Source: Kitasatospora sp. MAP5-34
GTDB lineage: Bacteria; Actinomycetota; Actinomycetes; Streptomycetales; Streptomycetaceae
Assembly: GCF_029894335.1 (NCBI RefSeq)
Contig: NZ_JARXZC010000007.1
Coordinates: forward strand, 1-64,000
DNA: 64,000 nucleotides
Direction: 5' to 3'
Shown here: positions 16,311-24,745 of the stretch, one piece after another
How positions within the stretch are numbered: position 1 is the first letter of the stretch
Layout: each line of letters starts with the position of its first letter
Made by a program: the position numbers and the translations under genes
The notes under the pieces: model-generated
Told to the model about the DNA's origin: nothing
The model's input: only the letters and a program-made list of their open reading frames with translations
Database searches by the model: none

Positions 16311-16337
16311 CACCTAGGTAGGAATGCAACCTATATA
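16311..16337. promoter_or_regulatory. PadR promoter/operator
   Basis: A perfect ACCTAGGT palindrome and a TATATA box (read on the - strand) sit just upstream of the PadR start. This is an AT-rich island in GC-rich DNA and a likely autoregulatory site. Confidence 0.5.
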
Positions 16338-16409
16338 GAATCCCGATCCATGTCAGGGTGGTTCGCCTGCTCCCCAGGGGGCCAGGGAGCAGGCGAACCA
16401 CGCCTTCGA

Positions 16410-17075
16410 TCAGTACGCGGCCGGGCGCACCAGTCCCGTCTCGTAGGCGAAGACTGCGGCCTGGGTCCGGTCACGCAGGCCCAACTTGACCAGGATGCGG
16501 CTCACATGGGTCTTCACGGTCTGCTCCGCCACCACCAGGCGCTCGGCGATCTCCGCGTTCGACAGGCCCTGCGCGATCAGGGACAGCACCTCGGTCTCGC
16601 GTTCCGTCAGGTCGCCGACGCGCTCCTTGAGCGGGGAGCGGGGAGCGACCGTCATCCGGGAGAACTCGGCGATCAGGCGCTTGGTGATGTTCGGGGCGAG
16701 CAGGGCCTCTCCGGCCGCCACCACCCTTACCGCCTGGGCGAGTTCGGCAGCAGATGCGTCCTTCAGCAGGAAGCCCGAGGCGCCCGCACGCAGCGCCTCG
16801 TAGACGTACTCGTCGAGGTCGAAGGTGGTCAGGACGAGGACCTTGACGGTGGCACCGGCCGGTGCGGTGATACGGCGGGTCGCCTCGATGCCGCCGAGTT
16901 CGGGCATCCGTATGTCCATCAGGACGACGTCGGGGGCGAGTTCGGCGACCTTGGCAACGGCGTCGAGGCCGTCCACGGCCTGGCCGACGACCTCGATGCC
17001 GGGTTCGGCGTTGAGCAGCACCGTGAACCCCTGCCGGATCATCATCTGGTCGTCGGCGATCAGAACGCGGATCAT
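16410..17075 (-). CDS. NarL/FixJ-type response regulator
   Basis: 221 residues. The receiver domain has acidic residues in IRVLIADDQMMIRQGF, the phosphorylated aspartate in VVLMDIRMPE and a lysine in FLLKDA. A LuxR-type HTH follows (LTEREVLSLIAQGLSNAEI-like, then VKTHVSRILVKLGLRDRTQ). Its start overlaps the histidine kinase stop by four bases, so the two form one two-component system. The output genes are not identifiable from position. Confidence 0.93.
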   Translation of the reverse strand: MIRVLIADDQMMIRQGFTVLLNAEPGIEVVGQAVDGLDAVAKVAELAPDVVLMDIRMPELGGIEATRRITAPAGATVKVLVLTTFDLDEYVYEALRAGASGFLLKDASAAELAQAVRVVAAGEALLAPNITKRLIAEFSRMTVAPRSPLKERVGDLTERETEVLSLIAQGLSNAEIAERLVVAEQTVKTHVSRILVKLGLRDRTQAAVFAYETGLVRPAAY

Positions 17076-18415
17076 GCGGTGTCCTCAACAGGCTCGGCGG
17101 CGGGCTTCACAGGCAGTATCGCGGTCACTTCGTAACCGCCCTCGGGGGTTGCCCCGGCGGCGAGTTCGCCACCCAGCATGGCAGTCCGCTCGCGCATGCC
17201 GAGCAGGCCGTGCCCGGTGCCCGGCGACGCGGACGGGACGTCGCGCTCCGGCGCGGCGTTGGTGACCCGGACGGTGAGGCTGTGCGGGAGGTAGCCGATC
17301 TCGACCCGGACGGCCGCGCCCGGCGCGTGCCGCATCGCGTTGCTGAGCGCCTCCTGCACGATCCGGAACGCCGACAACCCGGTGCCCGGCGGCAGCGGTC
17401 GGGGCTCTCCGGTGGTCTCGGTGGTGACGGCCAGCCCGGCGGCCCGCACGGTGGCGAGCAGCTCGTCCAGCCGGTCGAGGGTCGGCTGCGGGGCGTGCTG
17501 CATGCCCTCGGACAGGTCGTCCTCGGAGCGCAGCACCCCGAGCACGACGCGCAGTTCGGTGAGCGCCTCGACCGCGCTGCGGCGGATGCCGGCCAGGTTC
17601 TCCTTCAGCTCGTCGGTCGGGTTCTCGACCAGGTGTACGGCGACCTGGGCCTGGATGGAGATCACCGACATGTGGTGGGCGACGACGTCGTGCAGCTCGC
17701 GGGCGATCCGGTTCCGCTCCTCCAGCAGGGTGCGCCGGCCGCGCTCCTCGGCGGTGAGCACCTCCTGCACGACCAGCTCGCTGCGGGCGATCCGGCGGCT
17801 GCGCAGCGCGGCGCCGAGTGCGGCCACGACCACGAAGACCGAGATCGCCAACGGCGCGTTCGACTGGTGTCCCCGATCGGCGAACAGCAGGCAGAATGTT
17901 CCTGCCAGGACGTTGATCCCCAGCGCCTGGGCCACGATCCGGGGGCGGACCCGGAGTGCCAGCAGGAACAGCACCAGGGCCTGCACGATGATCCCGGCGG
18001 CGGTCCACGGGAAGGGTGATCCATTGTCGAACGGGAGTCCGTGGAACCCGGGCAGCTCTCCGTCGCCACCGAGCCTGACCCACGGGGGGATCGGGTTCCC
18101 GGCGGAGTGCGCCTCCCCGGCCTGCGCGGCGACGAACATCACCATCGTCGTCGCCCACCAGGCGGGCACCGGACGGACCAGCGCGGCGACGAGCGCCGCC
18201 GACTGGATCACCGCGAGCCACTTGCCGAAGTTGCCGAGCCCGTAGCCGGTCTCGTACTGGTTCACGGCGGCGGCGAGCACCGCCACCGCCACCAGCACGA
18301 CCAGGACGTGCGGCAGCCGGGCCAGTCGGCGCGACCGCAGGCGTGGCAGCGGGTCGTACTCCGCCGTCCACAGATCCTCGCGGATACCGTCCAGAGCTTC
18401 CCTGAACGCGTTCAT
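17072..18415 (-). CDS. DesK/NarX-type sensor histidine kinase
   Basis: About 447 residues. The N-terminal half has several membrane helices with short loops and no large sensor domain. The dimerisation helix carries the phosphorylated histidine in NRIARELHDVVAHHMS, followed by a HATPase_c domain with the N box EALSNAMRH and a GHGLLGM G box. ATG 18415 is preferred. A GTG at 18466 would overlap the upstream acyltransferase stop and add 17 residues. Cognate of the overlapping response regulator. Confidence 0.9.
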   Translation of the reverse strand: MNAFREALDGIREDLWTAEYDPLPRLRSRRLARLPHVLVVLVAVAVLAAAVNQYETGYGLGNFGKWLAVIQSAALVAALVRPVPAWWATTMVMFVAAQAGEAHSAGNPIPPWVRLGGDGELPGFHGLPFDNGSPFPWTAAGIIVQALVLFLLALRVRPRIVAQALGINVLAGTFCLLFADRGHQSNAPLAISVFVVVAALGAALRSRRIARSELVVQEVLTAEERGRRTLLEERNRIARELHDVVAHHMSVISIQAQVAVHLVENPTDELKENLAGIRRSAVEALTELRVVLGVLRSEDDLSEGMQHAPQPTLDRLDELLATVRAAGLAVTTETTGEPRPLPPGTGLSAFRIVQEALSNAMRHAPGAAVRVEIGYLPHSLTVRVTNAAPERDVPSASPGTGHGLLGMRERTAMLGGELAAGATPEGGYEVTAILPVKPAAEPVEDTA

Positions 18416-18458
18416 GAAGGCGCCCCCGTCCCCGTCCACCGTCTTCACAAGATCAACC

Positions 18459-19622
18459 TTAGGCACTGGGCACCACCGTCATCCGGGCAGGACGCCCCTC
18501 GGCCACGATGCGGCTGCCCTTGCGCGGCCGCCCCTGTTCGTACGTATGGAAAGCGGTCCAGCAGATCAGCAGCGCCAGCGCGAACACCGGGAACCAGGCC
18601 AGCCTGGCGAGCACCCAGCCGGGGCTGTCGGGCACGGTGTGCAGGCCGGGCAGCGCGTGGCCGGCGAGCAGGCCGGTCGCGGTGACCGCCATCATCGCGG
18701 TCTGGTGCCAGAGGAAGATCGTCATGGCCGACAGGTTGACCAGCGCGACCGCCGCCCAGACGGCGGGCCGGGCGAGCACCCGGCGCAGCGGGCCGAGCAG
18801 CAGCAGGGCCAGCCCGCACTGGGCGAGGCCGAAGGTGACGGCGACCAGGGTCGGCGGGTTGAGGTTGGAGATCGCGGCGCCGGGCACCCCGACCATCGAG
18901 GCCGGGTAGCCGGCGAAGAGGACGAGCAGAGCGGTGGCCGTGGTGCCGCCGAGCAGCAGGGTCCACCCGGTCGTACGGCTCTGCAGCCGCCCCCGGGCCC
19001 AGGCCGCGCCCAGGCAGTACGGGACCAGCCAGCCGGCCGCCACGTTGACCCAGCCGAGCCAGGCCGGGCCGCCGAGACCGTACCGGACGACGTCGACCGA
19101 CAGCACGACGGCGAACGGCCAGAGCGGGTGCAGCTTCGAGACCAGCGGGGTCGCCGCCGTCAGTCCGGCGAAGACCAGCAGGAACCAGAGCGGCGACAGG
19201 ACCAGCTTGAGCAGCGTGTGGACGGTGTCCAGCCCCACCCCGGAGGCGAGCATCGCGACCGCCGCCACGCTCCACACCACCAGCAGGGCGGCGACCGGCC
19301 GGAACAGCCGGGCCATCCTGGCGCCGATCCACTGCCCGTACGTGGTACCCCGGGCCCGGGCGGACGCGTAACTGCTCGCCCCCACCTGCCCGCCCACCAG
19401 GAAGAAGACCGCGAGCGTCTCGAACAGCCAGGAGACCGGCGCCAGTCGGGGCATGTACTGGAGCGGACTGGCACCGTGCACCGTACCGCTGTCGGCGACC
19501 AGCGCGGTCACCGACCAGTGGCCGAGCACCACACCGAGGATGGCGAGGGCGCGCAGGGCGTCGACGGCACGGTCCCGGTCGGGCGGGGTGGCGTGGTCGA
19601 TCCGCCGGATGAGTTCACGCAT
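18459..19622 (-). CDS. Acyltransferase family 3 membrane protein
   Basis: 387 residues with about ten membrane helices. The N-terminus RAVDALRALAILGVVLGHW carries the histidine typical of acyltransferase-3 proteins, and an arginine-rich loop RMARLFRPVAALLVV follows. Members acylate sugars, antibiotics or cell-wall glycans in the membrane. The start overlaps the stop of the upstream DUF1023 hydrolase, and the end lies at the start of the kinase gene, so the cluster from 20679 to 16410 may be one transcript. Acceptor unknown. Confidence 0.87.
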   Translation of the reverse strand: MRELIRRIDHATPPDRDRAVDALRALAILGVVLGHWSVTALVADSGTVHGASPLQYMPRLAPVSWLFETLAVFFLVGGQVGASSYASARARGTTYGQWIGARMARLFRPVAALLVVWSVAAVAMLASGVGLDTVHTLLKLVLSPLWFLLVFAGLTAATPLVSKLHPLWPFAVVLSVDVVRYGLGGPAWLGWVNVAAGWLVPYCLGAAWARGRLQSRTTGWTLLLGGTTATALLVLFAGYPASMVGVPGAAISNLNPPTLVAVTFGLAQCGLALLLLGPLRRVLARPAVWAAVALVNLSAMTIFLWHQTAMMAVTATGLLAGHALPGLHTVPDSPGWVLARLAWFPVFALALLICWTAFHTYEQGRPRKGSRIVAEGRPARMTVVPSA

Positions 19623-20679
19623 GGCGATCCTCCGAAGCCAGTGCCTGTGCGGTCTGCGGGGTCTGTGCGGTCTGCGGGGCCGGCTGGGCCTGCCCGGCGA
19701 CGATCCGGGCGATGTTCTTCAGGGCCACGGAGCCGGGCTTCAGGTAGTCGCTGTGACCGCCGTCGCCCGCCGCGAAGATATGAGCGCCGAACTCCGGCGA
19801 TACCGGATCAACTCCCAACCCGACTGTCACGAAGGGTAGTTGCAGCCGGACGTGCGGGACGTCGCCGATCCAGTCGCCGGCTCCCCGACCCGCCCAGACG
19901 GTGGCCCGGGTGTGCAGCGCCGCGACGTTGTCGGCGCCCGTACCGGGGCTGCCGTACAGGACGATGTCCGAGACGTCGAGGGCGGCGTCACCGGCGGCGG
20001 CCCGGGCGCAGACGACGGAACCGTAGGAGTGGCAGAGCAGCGAGATCCCGGCGGCCGGCTTGGCCGCGATCAACTCACCTACGAACTGCCGTAGTTCAGG
20101 TGCCGCGTCATCCGCCCGTCCAGTCGTCAGCACGTCCGGGCTGACCGTGCTCGGCGTCCGGTACCCGAGCCAGGCGACGACGACGGCCCGGTCGCCGAGT
20201 TCCTGCTGAAGCGCCGTCGCGCCGGCCCGGAAGCGTTCGTACGTGTCGAGATTGGTGTCCGAACCCGGCACCAGCACGGCGATCCGCTCGGCGCGGGACA
20301 GGTCGCCGAAGACCTCGGCGGTGCGTCCGCCGTCGCGCCCGTCGAAGGAGAGGAAGTGGCGCCCCTGGTCGGCCATCGCGCTCAGCGCGGTCGCCCGCAC
20401 CCGGTCGCCGTGGTCCCCGGCCATCCGTTCCGCCGCCCTGATGCCCTCGCGGTTGACGGCGTAACGCTCGTCCAGAGCCGCCGACAAGGCGGCCGGGGTC
20501 GCGGCGGAGATCGTGCCGAGCGCCGCCGGGGCGGGCGCCGGGACGGCCGCCGGACGGGCCGCGCCCGACACCGGCACGACTACTGTGGCGGTGACGAGTG
20601 CGGCGAGCAGGGTGCGGCGCAGGCGGCTGCTGCCACCGCTCCTGTCACTGTCACTGCTGCTGCGCGGGCGGGACGCCAT
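19615..20679 (-). CDS. Secreted DUF1023 alpha/beta hydrolase
   Basis: 354 residues. A twin-arginine-free signal segment (RRTLLAALVTATVVVPVSG) is followed by an Ala/Pro linker and the DUF1023 domain, with ERIAVLVPGSDTNLDTYERF and the nucleophile elbow LLCHSYGSVV near residue 245. The tail GDGGHSDYLKPGS supplies the likely histidine. Such proteins are extracellular or cell-wall-associated esterase-like hydrolases of actinomycetes. Translationally coupled to the acyltransferase, which hints at a shared acylated cell-surface substrate; that link is inference. Confidence 0.88.
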   Translation of the reverse strand: MASRPRSSSDSDRSGGSSRLRRTLLAALVTATVVVPVSGAARPAAVPAPAPAALGTISAATPAALSAALDERYAVNREGIRAAERMAGDHGDRVRATALSAMADQGRHFLSFDGRDGGRTAEVFGDLSRAERIAVLVPGSDTNLDTYERFRAGATALQQELGDRAVVVAWLGYRTPSTVSPDVLTTGRADDAAPELRQFVGELIAAKPAAGISLLCHSYGSVVCARAAAGDAALDVSDIVLYGSPGTGADNVAALHTRATVWAGRGAGDWIGDVPHVRLQLPFVTVGLGVDPVSPEFGAHIFAAGDGGHSDYLKPGSVALKNIARIVAGQAQPAPQTAQTPQTAQALASEDRHA

Positions 20680-20977
20680 GGCGGGTGGTCCTTCCGTACC
20701 GGATGTCTCTCGTTCTTCCGGTACCGAAGTTATTGATCAGGCCCTGTGGTTGACGTCCCGCCAGGGAGTGCACCTGCCGCGTAGCTCCTGAGTACTACGG
20801 GTACGGGACAACGCGTCGGTCCGCCCAGACACTCGGCCCCCAGGTCGGCTCCCCGGTCGGTTCCCCCGCTCGGACCAGTCCCGCTTGCGGGCCGACGAGC
20901 GAGCGGTTGGTGTGGGAGCAGGACGCAGCGGGCGTCCCGGGTCCGAGGCGAGGAGCAGCCATGTCCGAGGAGCAGCC

Positions 20978-21403
20978 GTGCTGAAGGGCTTCAAGAACTT
21001 CATCATGCGCGGTGACGTCGTCATCGTGGCCGTCGGGCTGATCATCGCCTTGGCGTTCAGCACGCTGATCAAGGCGTTCACCGACAGCGTCATCAACCCG
21101 ATCATCGCCCGCGCGCAGGGCGGCCACTCGGCCGGACTCGGCTGGCAGCTGGGCGATGCCGGGAACAGCGCCACCTACCTCGACATCGGCGCGTTCATCT
21201 CCGCCGTGATCTACTTCATCATTTTCATGATGGTGGTCTACTTCCTGATCGTCGTCCCGTACAAGGTCGTCCAGGCCCGCCGTGGCGTCACCGTCTTCGG
21301 CGATCCGGCCCCGGCCAAGACCTGCCCGGCCTGTCTCTCCGACGACCTCCCGATGGGCGCCTCCAAGTGCCGCTACTGCGGGACCGAGCAGCCCGCAGGC
21401 TGA
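20978..21403 (+). CDS. mscL: MscL-family mechanosensitive channel with C-terminal zinc ribbon
   Basis: 141 residues from GTG 20978, with GGAG eight bases upstream. The first helix KGFKNFIMRGDVVIVAVGLI and second helix YFIIFMMVVYFLIVVPYK match MscL subunits of the inner membrane, which open as pentamers under osmotic downshift. The usual charged C-terminal helix is replaced by a treble CxxC-type zinc ribbon (CPACLSDDLP and CRYCGTEQ). The periplasmic loop is short. It is a divergent member of the family and may be regulated by metal or a partner bound to the ribbon. Confidence 0.85.
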   Translation: MLKGFKNFIMRGDVVIVAVGLIIALAFSTLIKAFTDSVINPIIARAQGGHSAGLGWQLGDAGNSATYLDIGAFISAVIYFIIFMMVVYFLIVVPYKVVQARRGVTVFGDPAPAKTCPACLSDDLPMGASKCRYCGTEQPAG

Positions 21404-21483
21404 GCCCGTCGGTGCCGGTGGGTCGGTGAGGGGTCGGTGAGGAGGCACCGGCCACTGGCTGAGCTGCTGAGCTGCTTCACCCG

Positions 21484-21520
21484 GACGGGCCCTGCCGGGA
21501 GATATCCGGCAGGGCCCGTC
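21484..21520. terminator. Bidirectional terminator between mscL and the convergent gene
   Basis: A perfect 15-bp stem (GACGGGCCCTGCCGG and complement) around a 7-nt loop between two convergent stops. Confidence 0.78.
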
Positions 21521-21531
21521 GGCAGTGGTCG

Positions 21532-22650
21532 TCAGCGCGGGGACAGTGCGCCGGAGTCGAGGGCGGCGAGGACGGCACCCGCCCGGTGCCCCACGTAGGC
21601 CCCGACCGGGTCGTGGAAGTGCAGCCACGGCATCGGGATGAACCGGCCCAGAACCCTGAACTGCTCGACCGCCTCCGCTCCGCGACCGCTCTTGGCCAGC
21701 ACGAACGCCAACCATCCCCGGCTGCGCTGGACGCGGTGGTGGTTCGGGTCGGCGGCGGCGAGGTCGGCCTGTACGGCGGCCAGTGCGGCGGCCACGTCCG
21801 GGCGCTGGTACTCGGCCACCTCCGCGTTGTCCCGGGTGAACTGCTCGTAGAACGCCTGCAGCTTGTGCACCGAGAGCAGGCCCCCGGCGGGTGCGGTGGC
21901 GAGCGCGTGGTCGGCGAACCGGTGCATCAGCTCGTGGCTGCCGTGCCACTTGGCGCACCAGTACTGCAGCGCGCGGTCGTGGGCGCTCCAGTGGAACGGG
22001 TCACGGGCGGTCAGCTCGGCCCACAGCTCGGCGAAGCGCTCGTGGGACCAGCCGAGGCCCATCGCGATGGGTATCTGCGCCACGAACGGGTTCGGGTCGC
22101 CCGGACGGGCCAGCCGGACGGCTTCGTACGCGGCCTCCTCGGCCTGCCGCAGCACCCGGTGGAAGCCCTCGAACTGCTCGGTGCTGACGTCCGAGGCCCG
22201 GGCTCCGCTGCGGATCTTCCACGCCAGCCCGACCAGTGCGTCGATGTGCAGCAGCGCAGCCTCCGGGTTCTCCGGCTGCTCCGCGCGCCAGGCCCTCAGC
22301 CAGGTGTCGTCCTCGACCGCGAGCTCGTTGAACGGGCCCAGCCGCGACCAGCGCAGATCCCAGTCGGTGCCGCCGCCGGCCAGGTAGTGCGCGGCCGGTC
22401 GCCAGTCGCCGGCCCGCGCCGCCGCCAACGCCGCCGCCACCTCCTGGTCGTGCTCGCTGCCGGCCAGCACCAGCTCGGTCCGGGGGGCCAGGCCGTACAG
22501 CGTCGGGTCGATCGTGCGCGGGGCGGGGCCTGCGGGCTTGGCCGAGGCGGCCGCGCGGGCCTTGGCGGCCAGTCGTGACTTCCGGTAGGCGGAGACTGCG
22601 GCGAGGGCGATGAGGCCGGTGCCGCCACCGGCGGCGGAGAGGATGTCCAT
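21532..22650 (-). CDS. Membrane-anchored TPR-like hypothetical protein
   Basis: 372 residues from ATG 22650. A short hydrophobic N-terminus (LSAAGGGTGLIALAAVSAY) is followed by a basic stretch and a fully helical body with TPR-like segments (EVAAALAAARAGDWRPAAHYL, SRGWLAFVLAKSGRGAEAVEQF). Resembles actinomycete proteins of unknown function with tetratricopeptide-type scaffolds. A much longer open frame upstream is antisense noise in GC-rich DNA. It follows the M48 protease gene by about 50 bp, so the two are probably co-transcribed. Confidence 0.75.
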   Translation of the reverse strand: MDILSAAGGGTGLIALAAVSAYRKSRLAAKARAAASAKPAGPAPRTIDPTLYGLAPRTELVLAGSEHDQEVAAALAAARAGDWRPAAHYLAGGGTDWDLRWSRLGPFNELAVEDDTWLRAWRAEQPENPEAALLHIDALVGLAWKIRSGARASDVSTEQFEGFHRVLRQAEEAAYEAVRLARPGDPNPFVAQIPIAMGLGWSHERFAELWAELTARDPFHWSAHDRALQYWCAKWHGSHELMHRFADHALATAPAGGLLSVHKLQAFYEQFTRDNAEVAEYQRPDVAAALAAVQADLAAADPNHHRVQRSRGWLAFVLAKSGRGAEAVEQFRVLGRFIPMPWLHFHDPVGAYVGHRAGAVLAALDSGALSPR

Positions 22651-22697
22651 GGGGCTCTTATTTCTCGGGGGAGTGTGCAGGGAGATGTGGGGCGCGC

Positions 22698-24386
22698 TCA
22701 GGTGCGCCGAGGCGCTGCGGAGGCCGGCAGCGGCAGCAGCGCCGCCAGGGCACGCAGACCGGCCGGGTCGGAGCTGTCCGCGACCGCCGCGTCCAGTGCG
22801 GCCGGGAGCGCGTCGGCCACGCCGTCCGGCAGGCGCAGCGCCATCGGACGCGACCAGGAGAACTCCCAGTGCGCCAGGCCGGCCTCGATCAGCGACAGCA
22901 GGATGAGATCGGACAGCGCCCGGCGCAGTACCGGCCGGGCGAACTCCCGCGCGGCCCGGCCGGTGACCACCTGGGCCCGTGCGGTCTTCGGGAGCTGGTC
23001 GGCGAGTTCCCAGGCGTGGCCGAGGGTGAGCGCCTCCAGTACGCCCGCCAGGGTGCCGGGCAGCCCGAGCGAGCGAGCGGCCAGCCGGAGCTGCTCGGCG
23101 CGCTCGATGTACCGGGCGCTGCCGGTGCGGTTGGCCAGCTCCGGCCAGTCCAGCCGGGCCTTGGCGTCGGCCGCCGGATCCAGGGTGGCCTGCTCGACGG
23201 CGGCGAGGGTCTGCCCGGGCCGGGTCAGCAGCGCGAGCGCCGGGCCGGACCCGTCCGGCCCCCGGCCGTCGGGCGGCAGCGCCTCGATCGCGGCGACCCG
23301 GGCGGCGATCGGCGGGTGCGAGTCGTACGGGTCGTACGGGTCGGCCTCGTCGTACGGGAGCCGGTCGCGCAGGTCCGCGAGCTCCACCCGCCGCTCCGGG
23401 TCGGCGAGCAGCCGGGCGAAGCCGCCGTACACCTCGCCGGGGAACGGGAGCAGCCCCGCGTCCCACCCGAGCAGGGCGTAACACCCCAGGTAGACGTCGT
23501 AGGCCGAGTCGAGGACGGGGATGGCGCGCAGGGCACTGGCGGTGGCGTCCCGGCCCGCGATCCGCGCGGCGGCCCGGTCGGCGGCGTACTCCTGACGGCG
23601 GCTCACCGACTCGGAGACCCTGAAGTAGAGCTTGGCGTACGCGGTGAAGAGCCCGGCGAGGGCCTGGTCCAGGCCGCCTGTGGCCCGGCCGCCGGAGGGC
23701 TTGCGGCCCTTGGCGACCCGGGCGGCCGCAGTAGCCTTCAGTACGGCCGCCTGCTCGGCCTTGCGGCGGGCGGCGCGCCGGTTCAGGCCGTCGACGGTGT
23801 GCTGGACGGCTCGGCGGGTGGAGAAGTTGAGACCGGCCAGCCGGACGTCCTGGTTGCTGTAGTGGCCGATCTCGTGGGCCAGGACGGCGTCGAACTCGGC
23901 TTCGCTGAGGCCGAGCAGCAGCGGCACACCGACGTGCAGGGTGCGCCTGCCGGGGAGCAGGCCGAGCAGCCTGGTCCGCTCGCTTACAGCCGCGTTGACC
24001 ACCGGGATCAGCCGGATCTCGGCGGGCTCCCGGGTGCCGGTCAGTTCGGTCAGTCGCCGCACCCTGGCCCACAGGGCGGGCTGCTGTTCGGGGGTGACGA
24101 GAAGTCCGGGCGGCCCGTCCCGGTCGGCCTTCGGACGGCGGGAGAGGAACACCACCCGCAGTACGGGGTAGCAGACGGCGGCGCTCAGCGCGTAGACCTT
24201 CAGCGCGCCGATTCCGAACGGCTGGCGGGAGCCCTCCGCCAGTACGACATCGAGGCCGACCACGGCCGCCAGGATGCCCAGTGCGAGCAGGTAGAAGCCG
24301 AGGAGCAGGGCGACGGCCAGCGCGGCCCGTACGGAACTGCTCAGCAAGCCGGGCCGGTGGCGGTCCGGCAGTGGGGTTGTGCTCAT
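22698..24386 (-). CDS. M48-family membrane zinc metallopeptidase
   Basis: 562 residues. Two membrane helices at residues 20-90 are followed by a catalytic domain with the zinc motif HEIGH near residue 188 (FDAVLAHEIGHYSNQDVR). A second ligand region QEYAADRAAA lies about 75 residues later. HtpX/Ste24-like M48 proteases degrade or process membrane proteins under stress. The C-terminal 230 residues are helical and specific to actinomycete members. Heads a probable two-gene operon with the TPR-like gene. Confidence 0.9.
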   Translation of the reverse strand: MSTTPLPDRHRPGLLSSSVRAALAVALLLGFYLLALGILAAVVGLDVVLAEGSRQPFGIGALKVYALSAAVCYPVLRVVFLSRRPKADRDGPPGLLVTPEQQPALWARVRRLTELTGTREPAEIRLIPVVNAAVSERTRLLGLLPGRRTLHVGVPLLLGLSEAEFDAVLAHEIGHYSNQDVRLAGLNFSTRRAVQHTVDGLNRRAARRKAEQAAVLKATAAARVAKGRKPSGGRATGGLDQALAGLFTAYAKLYFRVSESVSRRQEYAADRAAARIAGRDATASALRAIPVLDSAYDVYLGCYALLGWDAGLLPFPGEVYGGFARLLADPERRVELADLRDRLPYDEADPYDPYDSHPPIAARVAAIEALPPDGRGPDGSGPALALLTRPGQTLAAVEQATLDPAADAKARLDWPELANRTGSARYIERAEQLRLAARSLGLPGTLAGVLEALTLGHAWELADQLPKTARAQVVTGRAAREFARPVLRRALSDLILLSLIEAGLAHWEFSWSRPMALRLPDGVADALPAALDAAVADSSDPAGLRALAALLPLPASAAPRRT

Positions 24387-24745
24387 GACCGTTCTTCCTC
24401 ACCGCACCCGGCCTCGGGACGGGATCTGTCGAACGCCGGTCAGAAACCGCTCCGGCGGAGCGTGATCGTAGCGAGCGACGCCGCGCGATGGAAGCCCGGG
24501 GGGGGAGTACCGGGGGGAGTACGGCAACCGGCGGGCTCCCCCGGTGGCGGACCCGAGACCCGCAGGTCAGCGGGTGTGCGTCGCTGCCCCCGGCCGGAGC
24601 ATAGCCCGCACGGCCGGAGCCCGGGCACCCCGAGTGCCACCCGCGCCGGAGCAGCCGGGTGGCCGGGTGGCCGGTCGGCACGGACTGCCGAACGACCACC
24701 CGGCGCGGTGTGACCCGGAAGGCCCCGGGCGCAGTGGCGGTGTGG
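24387..24745. other. Non-coding, GC-rich spacer
   Basis: About 360 bp between the M48 gene and the haloperoxidase-type gene. No gene is seen. Short repeats of GGGTGGCCGG type occur near 24655-24680. Confidence 0.5.
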
